Source of the DNA: Cryphonectria parasitica EP155
Taxonomy: Eukaryota; Ascomycota; Sordariomycetes; Diaporthales; Cryphonectriaceae
Direction of reading: 5' to 3'
Length of the DNA: 64,000 nt
Assembly: GCF_011745365.1 (NCBI RefSeq)
Contig: NW_024468914.1
Coordinates: 3,250,228-3,314,227 of the forward strand
In this document: positions 12,459-20,985 of the stretch, one piece after another
Layout: every line of letters begins with the position of its first letter
How positions within the stretch are numbered: the stretch's first letter is position 1
Translations under genes and position numbers: made by a program
The notes under the pieces: model-generated
The model's input: the letters and a program-made list of their open reading frames with translations, nothing else
The model's database searches: none
Told to the model about the DNA's origin: nothing

Positions 12459-13487
12459 CTATACCCAAACATCTGATTTCTTATAAAAAGCAAAAGACAG
12501 CTCAGGCCAAGCAAGTTCATCCCGATCACAGAACTCCTCGTACGATTTCGAAACCGCCCAGCACCGCATTCTATACCCATTGCAGTCCTTCCACGCTGGC
12601 GTCAAGAGATAGCTCACCACCTCCTGCTCCGGAACATAGTACAAGTCGTCCCAAGAAACATGTGGGCGACCCTGCAAGCCCACTAGGACCACAACTTCGT
12701 CGCAGAGAGGGTAGTACCGTAGTAGAATGTCCTGCAACGGCGTCACGGACTGCATAATGCTGTTAGCCTCGGCCTCTCCTTCCTCCGTCCGCCCGGCCAC
12801 GGCGGTGGCCACAAGGTCTAGCTGTCCAATATCCCCCCGCGCCCAGGCCAGCTCTAGCTCCAGTGTTTCCAGGCTCATCATCACCCGCCGCACCCGTCCC
12901 TCGTCCACAGCATCTTGCCCCTTCCAGGCCGGCGCATACCGTTTCCGCACCGTAGCAAAGTCGCAAAGGTCATGCGGCAGCCAAAACACATCCGACACCA
13001 GAGAAAGATCCAGCCCCAGCATCGCGCGGCACCGGCTTGGCGTCTCCAGAACCTCGTGGGTGCGGAGGAACTGCTCGGCTGTGTGCCTGCCGCTGGTGCT
13101 CAGGGGGAGGAGGGTGCGAGCCATCTCGCGCGCGTTCTCGAGGTGGAGATAGGCGCGGTTAGGGACTGTGAGCTCCCAGCTGCGGGTGACGCCGAGGTGC
13201 CGTCTGGTCTGGTCGAAGCAGGGCACGGTCTGGATGTCCAATTGGACGATGCGGGGCTTGCATAGGCTTCGGAGGGCCTCGTCGTAGATCTGGAGTTGGA
13301 TTTCTGCTGGCAGTCTTGTAAGCGTAAGATTTCCTGCTGGGGTTTGCGCAATCGTGACTGGGGTTGGGATTGGTATTGCCTCACTCGAGGAAGCATCACG
13401 ATCTGCCTCTTTATCCACCTGGACTCTCTTCGCATCACCACCATCGTGACAGTCTCTTGTCAATTTTCTTTTCAAGCTCGTCCCCAT
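12459..13487 (-). CDS. 2EXR-like (F-box-like) domain protein
   Basis: Intronless, 342 aa, starting at a true ATG (13487). The first ~50 residues are basic and polar (MGTSLKRKLTRDC...). At about 53-75, LTRLPAEIQLQIYDEAL followed by KPRIVQLDIQ matches the start of the 2EXR / F-box-like motif found in large numbers of uncharacterised Sordariomycete and Leotiomycete proteins, where a LPxEl-lxIw helix precedes a PRvv strand. The remainder has no recognisable motif but is rich in Leu and Arg with a conserved-looking WLPHDLCDF. No signal peptide. It overlaps no neighbour and its 3' end converges on the vWA gene. Such proteins are often expanded and lineage-specific. A role as substrate adaptor is only an inference from the F-box-like resemblance. 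Confidence 0.68.
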   Translation of the reverse strand: MGTSLKRKLTRDCHDGGDAKRVQVDKEADRDASSSEAIPIPTPVTIAQTPAGNLTLTRLPAEIQLQIYDEALRSLCKPRIVQLDIQTVPCFDQTRRHLGVTRSWELTVPNRAYLHLENAREMARTLLPLSTSGRHTAEQFLRTHEVLETPSRCRAMLGLDLSLVSDVFWLPHDLCDFATVRKRYAPAWKGQDAVDEGRVRRVMMSLETLELELAWARGDIGQLDLVATAVAGRTEEGEAEANSIMQSVTPLQDILLRYYPLCDEVVVLVGLQGRPHVSWDDLYYVPEQEVVSYLLTPAWKDCNGYRMRCWAVSKSYEEFCDRDELAWPELSFAFYKKSDVWV

Positions 13488-14113
13488 GGCTTTCCTTTTC
13501 GTGCATTTGTATATCAGTGTTTATGCAGAAGAATTAGAAAGATTGAGAAAACAATTTGGGCATCAAGGAATCCAGGAGATAAGGACTTTTAGTAACCATC
13601 AAACCTAGTAAAGCCATACAAAATATTGTCCCTATCTCTTCTCATTAAGACTTTATGTGACACACAAATCTGTCAGGCTCAGCCTTCAAACCAGGCGCAT
13701 AAGACCATTGTCTGGGTGAACAAAGATGAAGATGATGGAAGACAAAGAGGTGATTGTGCGTTCTAGGCTATTCCAGTGAAAAAGTATATACGACAAAGGG
13801 GTTGCATCTTGATACTGAGGCCCTTGAACTTGCTCTCTATCCCTGTTCTCCCTTCTTTGACTCTTAATTTTCGCCATGCTAGACACCTAAAATCTTGGTA
13901 GCGATGAATTTGGAATACGGGCGTGGTTTGCAGCTCAAACGAGGTATGGTATGGATTTGGAGCTGCGTAGAGCAGAAGACCCTACTATTCTACATCAAGT
14001 ATCTAGGTGAATTGTATGAGTCGTCTTCAGAGTTCACCACCGCTCATCAGAGCCATCATCACGCATCTCTTCAGGGTCGTCCAGACCATCCAGACCATCA
14101 GGCCATGCACAGC
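13488..14113. other. Intergenic, no gene seen
   Basis: About 0.6 kb between the 2EXR-like gene start and the 3' end of the first small secreted protein gene. It presumably contains the 2EXR gene promoter and nothing else recognisable. A short TCCAGACCA direct repeat (about 14078-14098) lies just downstream of the secreted-protein gene. Confidence 0.5.
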
Positions 14114-14629
14114 CTATTCCTGTCCCTCAAAAACACCAAAATCCTTCCAGAACCGGTTTAGATACGGCCAGTGATGCCTCTTGATCTTGCTCATGACCAC
14201 ACGGTCGCAGTCGTCTGCGTCCCCGGTTTTCTTGGTGTTTGAGAACTCAGCGTGGATCCCCCTCGTCTTGCCCGCCGCTTCACGCTCCTTCCATGCTTTG
14301 GCAAACGGTCGGCAACACGATGTGGGGAAGCCCCACGAGGTGTGAATTCCCTCTGACTTGCGTGACCAGTCTCCGTGCACATCGGGGTATTTCACGCCGG
14401 CCGCCTTCATGCAGCGCCAGTCGTCCCGGAGCGGTTTGGGCCAGAGCCTAGACGGATGGTCACCACGTCTGGACAGCGGGAACTGGGCCTCACCGAGATC
14501 GGAGAGGGGAGTAAGGGCTTCTCTGAGGAGAGACAGATCATCCGCCGGTGCTTCAGATCCTGACTGGGACGAGTAGGCCATGATTCCAGCTGCGCCGATC
14601 AGGGCCGCGAGAATACTGGTAAGCTGCAT
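14114..14629 (-). CDS. Small secreted protein, paralogue A
   Basis: Intronless, 171 aa from the ATG at 14629. The start was chosen because it immediately gives a signal peptide (MQLTSILAALIGAAGIMAYS); the upstream in-frame extension is polar and lacks this. The mature part has four cysteines, in WRCMK, SCCRP and DDCDR. A dibasic SRR at about 54 could be a Kex2-type site. The core CMK-x-DWSRKSEG-x-SCC-x-AWKE is shared with the gene at 15518-15943 on the same strand, so the two form a tandem family. The C-terminal end is basic and aromatic (HHWPYLNRFW). I recognise no named domain. Size, secretion and cysteines fit an effector-like or antimicrobial-type secreted protein, but function is unknown. 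Confidence 0.62.
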   Translation of the reverse strand: MQLTSILAALIGAAGIMAYSSQSGSEAPADDLSLLREALTPLSDLGEAQFPLSRRGDHPSRLWPKPLRDDWRCMKAAGVKYPDVHGDWSRKSEGIHTSWGFPTSCCRPFAKAWKEREAAGKTRGIHAEFSNTKKTGDADDCDRVVMSKIKRHHWPYLNRFWKDFGVFEGQE

Positions 14630-15517
14630 GTTGGCAAGATACAGTGCTTGTTGGTCTGAATAGGTGATACAACTCCCAAAATTAGCTTCACTGTGAACAA
14701 TGAAGTCAGTCACTGATGATGATGATACTGACTATGCTGATAGTAAACAGCCCATGGTACTCACAGTGACTACAACAGTGCAAGTGGTGGTCGAGGCGAG
14801 CGGGTGATAATGATGGAAATAACAGAGTGCCTTCAAGCCTGATGAATGATGTGATACTTTTTGGTGGGTGAGGAATGGTAGGTTGCTAAGAAGAACGAGG
14901 GTTAGAAGAAAGAAAAGAAAGAAAGGGGGGAAAAGAGGAAATCTCCAGGGTCCTTCGATTTCTTGACACATAGGTCTGTGTCGTGACGGCACCTTCCTCA
15001 AGGACAATCTTTGCTTCCCAAAACATAGATCGAAATCAGATCATGATGCACGCCCTTTTTCAAATGCGCCTTCTGGCTATTTCATTACTGAAGGCAAGGG
15101 CAGTGATAGTGAGGTGGCTTCATCCTTCGGTCACTACCTCGACGATGACAAATAATCATTGAACGGCCCCAATTTCAAGATCCTCCTTAAGATCAACTGC
15201 TTCTTCAAGCACCTCAACTCGAGCATGATAACAGTAAGAAAGAAAAGACATCTTCGTGGCGATAAACAAACTTCGAAAGGACGGCGGCACCGTCAGCAGA
15301 GATTGTAAACCCAAGGTTGGTGACCCGAACATACAAAGAAATTGTAAATAGTCAATCAAGCTGACAAGATTAGGTAGCTTGCGGATGTTCTCTGTGTAGA
15401 ATGATATTATGCAGAAACTCTATTTGTCTAGGGAGTCGTGGGATACCGAATCCAGCCAAAGACGTACAAGTCCAGTGCCCCACAACAAGACGTCAAACAC
15501 GGTCAAACACGCTCTGA
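14630..15517. other. Intergenic between tandem secreted-protein genes
   Basis: About 0.9 kb. It holds the promoter of paralogue A. A purine-rich AG/GA tract lies at about 14900-14945. No gene or mobile element seen. Confidence 0.5.
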
Positions 15518-15943
15518 TCACTTGCCACCATGGTCGCCCATGATGTGGTGTAGCCGCCTGGCATTCTCAGGTGTCAATCCCGCCAGTTCACCTCCATTGC
15601 ATGGCTGGTTGAACGTGGCGACAGCTAGCTTGTCCCAACTACTTTTGTACTGCTCCCAGCCTTTTTCCGTCTTCTCGCAGCATTTGGAGTCAATGCTGCT
15701 GAATGTTACCTTGCCCTCCTTCTCTTTGCTCCAGTCCGCCTTCCAGCTATGATCTTTCTTCATGCAAGTAAAAATGACCTTGATATTGGCTGAGCCCGGG
15801 AAGGAGTTGATCTTGTTGATGAGGTCGGCGCCGAAATCGAGGCTGCGATTCGTGATATGGACTGGCCTGGACGGTGGGCAGGGTGCGACAAGTGCAGAGG
15901 CGAGAACGATGAGGCAGCCGGCGAAAATGGTTAATGGCTGCAT
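15518..15943 (-). CDS. Small secreted protein, paralogue B
   Basis: Intronless, 141 aa from the ATG at 15943, which begins a clear signal peptide (MQPLTIFAGCLIVLASALVA). The mature protein has five cysteines (APCPP, FTCMKK, SKCCEK, QPCNGG). The segment CMKK...ADWSKEKEG...SKCCEKTEKGWEQ lines up with CMKA...GDWSRKSEG...SCCRPFAKAWKE in the neighbour at 14114-14629; C-to-CC spacing is 27 versus 31 residues, and both end with a His-rich basic region (RRLHHI versus KRHHW). The pair therefore looks like an old tandem duplication. No known domain recognised. It is probably an extracellular, disulfide-stabilised protein; function unknown. Confidence 0.65.
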   Translation of the reverse strand: MQPLTIFAGCLIVLASALVAPCPPSRPVHITNRSLDFGADLINKINSFPGSANIKVIFTCMKKDHSWKADWSKEKEGKVTFSSIDSKCCEKTEKGWEQYKSSWDKLAVATFNQPCNGGELAGLTPENARRLHHIMGDHGGK

Positions 15944-16869
15944 GGTGACGGTATACGATAGCTGAGTTCTCCGTGGTGTGTCAGTTAGGAGCAAAACCGA
16001 TAATGCGCGTGAAGCTTGACAGAGAAATGATGTTGAAGGTAATGTACAGGCACGACAGCAGGCTTACATAGCTCAGTTGCAGCCAAGAAAGATGTGGTCT
16101 CAAAGGTAGGAAATGGAGATGCTGCACATTGAAAGTTAGCTCAAATTCGGACGACCACAGCATCATGCGAGGCAGTCGAAGAGCTTGAAAGGATGAAATC
16201 GGACAGCACACCTTGAATAGCACTTACGTGAGAAGCAAAGATCAGTGATCGGTGGTGTTTGTATTGAACAAAGTTAATGTATGTGCGGTGAAACCGAAAT
16301 TGTAGAAAGGCTGGGGCTTCAAAGACGAGAGAAGAGGACAAACCTGGTTGTTGATGGCTCATGCGAAGAACGGCAGCATGTATTATGGGGAGGGGCTTCC
16401 AGAGAGTAGGTCGGCAGTGGCTCCTTCCCATCACTGGTCGCCCTCGACGTACCTGATCAGATCAAAAGCGCAGGTGCGAGGGCAAAGATTGTACAATGTT
16501 GTGAGGAAGGAAGAACATTTCGAGCTGGACTTGCCATGATCAAAGTCATCTTTAGCTAGCACCCTTCACGAAGCCGGTTTTCACCGTGCAAATATCGTTG
16601 ACGAAACCAGACAGAAAGTAAGACATCATGCACAGTGATCAAATATAAACACCCCCAACCCTTTCCCTCTTTCTAGTACAATCTGAACCGTCACAGCAAT
16701 ACGGTATCAATTATCCCAACCCGCCCTCGCGAACAGGATCTAGCTGGGACAAGAATATTTAGTTGCTTCCAACACCCCCGGAAACTTAACAACAAGCGCT
16801 GATAACTTGTCCAATACTTACTACAGAAAAAGGATCAGCAGACATCAATCGGCCGTCAACAATTTTGAA
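15944..16869. other. Intergenic, promoter of paralogue B
   Basis: About 0.9 kb upstream of secreted paralogue B. Only short ORFs with no motifs. No RNA gene or repeat was recognised. Confidence 0.45.
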
Positions 16870-17038
16870 ATGCCTTGGTTCGATCAACGTTCTTGTTCCT
16901 AACTGTCACCCATCTTTAAGCGGCAGACTTGTCAACAATGTTTGCATATTGCTCGTCTACCTCGGACTGACTTTCCTCCTCGTCATCACAGCCCTCCCCT
17001 TCATCGTCATTCGGAATAAAGTGGGAGAGGAGATGTGA
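16870..17038 (+). CDS. Possible tiny single-pass membrane protein
   Basis: The frame ending at TGA 17036-17038 encodes a strong transmembrane helix (CILLVYLGLTFLLVITALPF) followed by a basic flank (IRNKVGEEM). Codons across the helix end mostly in C or G, as in real genes of this window. The segment follows a branch-site-like CCTAACT and an AG at 16919-16920. One phase-consistent model joins 16870-16877 to 16921-17038 and gives 41 aa starting MPCGRLVNNV, but the implied intron is only 43 nt. The same frame continues after the TGA into another open stretch (to about 17260), so it may instead be a broken longer gene or have undetected exons. No family recognised. Confidence 0.25.
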
Positions 17039-18947
17039 AACAAGGTGGTCCAGAGAGTAGGAAAGGCTGAGGAAAAGTCATCATCAACTGCAGCGACAAA
17101 AATCGCAGCGCAGTTGGCTGTCAACACGTGGGCGGATATCAGAAGCGAACACGTCGTCAAGACGACAGCACCCATTTTTCTTACCATTTGCACCACTCGA
17201 TCCACACACTCTTATACGTCTTCCTTTTTGTCTTGTGGTCTAATTGTAAATGCACATCAATAGCCAATACCGCAGTCTAATGAGAATTCATATCGAGCTG
17301 GCTTGTTCGGCTGGCAAGGCCCACTTCCTCACGAGGATGGGTTCCACTCGAAAATGCCGGGTAGCCGGGAAAGAGAGTGACTTGGTCCTAAATTGGAAAG
17401 AAGAATGGATATAGGAGATGCTTTCGGAAGAAAGACTAAACAATTAAAAGTCAGAGATGAACGGTACATGGAGGTGACACGGCTCACAAGGATGGCATGA
17501 AAATAGCCTCATGATGCCTTTGAACGTAGGCCAAGATGAAGTCTCCAGGATCACTTCTTGCATGGGCCACGTGCTCTCTGACATCTGTCAAATATTCTAC
17601 TTGATCACCGCGTAGGTTAGTCTTCTATCCCACAAATCAAGTTCGGCACTAGTACAATCTGTTGATCTCGCACCAGTGCCACCACGGCCTTAATACCAAG
17701 CGTTGCTGAGGCTGATTTTTACCCCTAGCCGAATGTACATATTCCCTGCATACATGGCCAGTGTAGCATACGGATGACGTCGGCAAGGAGCGATGAGGTC
17801 AGGTCATGCGGGGTCGTTGAGGTCGCGCCCCTGAAAACTTTATGCAGCATCATTTGGCGCCTCACCAGACGGCAGGGCAGGGGGCTGCTGCAGTATGCAT
17901 GTCAGGGGCTGAGGCTCCATATTTCATGGTGCGTCAAATCTGGCAATGTTATATCATGCCTTGCCGAGTCTTGGCTGAGTGACAATGTGCAGACTTCCTC
18001 ACATAATTATCCAGATGCAAGTGGGCCTCCACAGGTATTGATGTCTGCAGAAATAACTCTATCGAAATTCTAAAATTTAGTGGCTATAACATCGTTGTGT
18101 CTCCTTTGCAAACCATACCATTTTACCGCTGAATTTGAGGAGGGTCATTCAAGGTGGGAAATTGGCTTCATGATACCTGAAACGCTGGACAGAAGAAAAG
18201 GATCGTCTAGACATGACAGGGGTGCGAGCCGAAAGCACCGAACTGATCCTCTCTGACCTTCAACATAATTGTGGACCCCACCTGGTAATCAGACGGATTT
18301 GTAGAGAGGTCTGGCATTCATTTTTCCGTCTGTTCTTGTTCATCTTTTTGCGGGAGATGCTCGACGATGTGCAGCTTGGCGTCGATCATAAACATTCAGA
18401 CGAACGTGTTTTCCAAGAGATCCCAGAAGCAGATCTCAATCTTGTGCTGTCTCGAGCACAGAGAAATCCGAAACGTGAGTGTCATGTAGAAAACAATCCC
18501 CAGTCGACTGTGATTGTAGCAGCATCGCAATAGCCTCACCACCCCACCCTTGCCTCGGATCCCCTGTTTTGTAGGGCCATCAAGCACTTGCATGATCCAC
18601 CTCGAGATCCCTGGGCTCAAGCCACCTGGCTCCCCCAGTCCCCGGATCTACGGTCCAGGTCTCCTGCTTCCAGGCGTGTTGTTGAGGCAGCATGGGCTCA
18701 TCCCGTCTTCGTCTCGACTCCTGGGATAAAAATCTTATAATACCATTGCCGCTGCTGTTTGGCTGTGAGGCGGCTCTTCTGTTCCCTCTCTCTCCTTCAC
18801 TTGACCTTTTTATCATTCACACAACTATCTTTCTTCACATCGGACCGGGTCCGATTTGCTCAAGGCATTTTCTTTCCTTCAGACCGTACGCTGGTCACTG
18901 TCGATCCTTACTTTTCTCTTCGTCTACGGACATTACACTCCCTCAAA
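17039..18947. other. Intergenic, promoter of GH5 gene
   Basis: About 1.9 kb. Its right end is the promoter and leader of the endoglucanase gene: a TATA-like AAATCTTATAATACC near 18728-18742, then a CT-rich leader. No other gene could be supported. Confidence 0.5.
18841..18853. promoter_or_regulatory. CGGACC-G-GGTCCG palindrome
   Basis: A perfect 6-bp inverted repeat with CGG/CCG ends, about 95 nt before the endoglucanase ATG. Zn2Cys6 regulators of fungal cellulase genes bind CGG/CCG pairs, so it could be a binding site. It lies downstream of the TATA-like element, probably in the leader, which weakens the idea. Confidence 0.3.
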
Positions 18948-20334
18948 ATGCCTTGCGTTAGGAAATCTACCCTCAGCTCCGCCTTGGCGGCAGCAACTGC
19001 AACTCTCTCAGCCATCAACTCGGCTACTACCGTCTCGCCCCTCTCCTCTGCCACGGCCAGCGTTGTTGACACTACGTCTGCCGTGCCAACCTTGTCGTCA
19101 GCAATCTCCAGTGCTTCTGCTGTGGCGGCCACTTCTTCTGTTGTTGCTGCTGTGTCCAGCTCTTCTATTGTCGTGGCTGCCTCCTCGTCCGTCGCCTCCT
19201 CCGCAGCTGCTGCCTCGTCGACGGCGACGGCGACCAGCACAAGCGGCAACACGACCTATGCCGGTGTCAACATTGCTGGTTTCGACTTTGGTTGCTCCAC
19301 TGATGGAACCTGCACTGTTGATGGCATCACTGTCCCCAGCACCGGTGCCGAGCAGATGCAGCACTTTTACTCGGCGGACAACCTCAACATCTTCAGAATT
19401 ACAGTCGGCTGGCAATATCTTACCAATGCTGTCGTCGGCGGTGACCTCGATGCCACCAACTTGTACGTGCCCGCCTCTCCTTAATAGTGAAAAGAAGTGG
19501 AACACTGTCACTAACATAAATCAGCGCCCAATACGATAACTTGATGCAGAGCTGCCTCGCCACCGGCGCCAAGTGCATCCTTGATATCCACAACTATGCC
19601 CGCTGGGACGGCGAGATCATCGGCCAGGGCGGTCCCACCAACGACGAGTTCGCTGCCCTCTGGACTTCCCTCGCCACCGAGTACGCCAACAACACCAACG
19701 TCTTCTTCGGCATCATGAACGAGCCTCACGACCTGACCGTCTCGACCTGGGCCGAGACCGTCCAGGCCGTGGTCACTGCCATCCGTGCCGTCGCCCCTGA
19801 CCACACCCTCCTCCTGCCCGGCAGCTCGTACTCCTCTGCCGAGACTCTTCCTACTGAGGCTGGCCCCTACCTGCTGAACGTCACGAACCCCGATGGGTCT
19901 ACCGACAACCTGCTCTTCGACGTGCACAAGTAAGTCTCTCTTTTTAGTATTTCCGACCCATAAACCGTCTGAGGACCACAAGCACTAACACCACATGTGT
20001 TCACAGGTACCTCGACTCTGACAACAGCGGCACCTCCACCGAGTGCGTGACCAACAACGTTGACGATGCCTTCTCCCCCCTGGCCACCTGGCTGCGTGAG
20101 AACAACCGCCAGGCTATCCTGTCCGAGACTGGCGGCGGCAACACCGCCTCTTGCGAGACCTACCTCTGCCAGGAGGTTGCTTACCTCAACGAGAACAGCG
20201 ATGTCTACCTCGGCTATGTCGGCTGGGCTGCTGGTGCCTTTGACAGCACCTATGCCCTGACCCTGACGCCCACGGGTACCACGGCCGCTGATATGGTGGA
20301 CACTGCTCTCATGAGTGCCTGCATTGCTCGTTAA
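18948..20334 (+). CDS. GH5 (subfamily 5-like) endo-beta-1,4-glucanase
   Basis: Secreted endoglucanase cutting internal cellulose bonds. Three exons: 18948-19462, 19525-19929, 20007-20334, in phase, 415 aa. Residues 1-~26 form a signal peptide. About 26-100 is a Ser/Ala/Thr/Val-rich low-complexity stretch, sitting where related enzymes carry a CBM1 and linker, but no CBM1 cysteine pattern is present. The catalytic domain begins at about 101 (TTYAGVNIAGFDFGC). LDIHNYARW lies at 191-199, the acid/base is E238 in IMNEPHD and the nucleophile E347 in ILSETGGG, matching EGII/Cel5A-type enzymes. The domain ends at about 415 (SACIAR). The ATG at 18948 was preferred because upstream codons read through a CT-rich leader. 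It complements the GH7 and AA9 genes for cellulose breakdown. Confidence 0.93.
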
Positions 20335-20758
20335 GAAGACTACTTTCATTGTGGTTTGTTGTGTAGTGGTGGGAGAGGTGGCTTTTCCGAGGGGTGGTTT
20401 TGCTGCCTTGGTATACGTGGCATATTACTTGGGCGCAGCAGGCATGGCACATTGCTCTACTTTAGGCGCGTGTGTGTACTTAGTTTCTTCCACATACTTT
20501 GTTCTCTTCTATCACAGTTAGAGGAGTTAAATTTGGAATCCTCATTCGTGAACTCTCCCGCTCATCTTGATCGCGGGCAATGCACAGTGTCATTGTACTC
20601 TTTAACAACGACGACGTGAAGGTGAGATGGAAAGACTGAACAAAACACAGTGTGAGAGAGATGCTGATCTCGTTTATAAGCTGAACCTCGCGAGCCTACT
20701 CCAGATGACTCTGCCTTGGCTATACGGTTCTTTCTTGGCGTAACGATGAGTTGCCCAT
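20335..20758. other. 3' flank of GH5 gene
   Basis: About 0.4 kb of non-coding DNA between the endoglucanase stop and the probable solo LTR. Nothing else recognised. Confidence 0.5.
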
Positions 20759-20763
20759 CTGGC

Positions 20764-20974
20764 TGTGTAGCCAGAATATTGACAAATCATGTAGTGCGTA
20801 CTAAAGGAATATGCTCACCTGGGCTTCGCCTAAGCCAGCTTGTGGATCCTGGGGGTGAGGATCCACCGATCAGGGTCCTCCTAATGTAACTATAATAAGC
20901 CTGAATTAATTACAGGCCTTCTCATCCTCCTCCTAGAAGGCGTTGTGATGTTGATCAATTTATTTATCCTAACA
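20764..20974. mobile_element. Probable solo LTR of a retrotransposon
   Basis: A 211-bp element starts TGTGT, ends TAACA (TG...CA termini) and is flanked by identical 5-bp direct repeats CTGGC at 20759-20763 and 20975-20979, the target-site duplication expected of LTR elements. Inside are a hairpin (GTGGATCC at 20842-20849 with GGATCCAC at 20859-20866) and an AT-rich TATAATAAG followed by a near-palindrome around AATTAATTA, resembling the promoter part of an LTR. No internal retrotransposon coding sequence is adjacent, so it would be a recombination-derived solo LTR. The right boundary is only 7 bp from the stop of the neighbouring gene. Confidence 0.6.
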
Positions 20975-20985
20975 CTGGCAACTCA

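Noticed and set aside
16870..16895. GGTTCGATC resembling a tRNA B box
   Set aside because: No A box, anticodon stem or acceptor stem at the right spacing.
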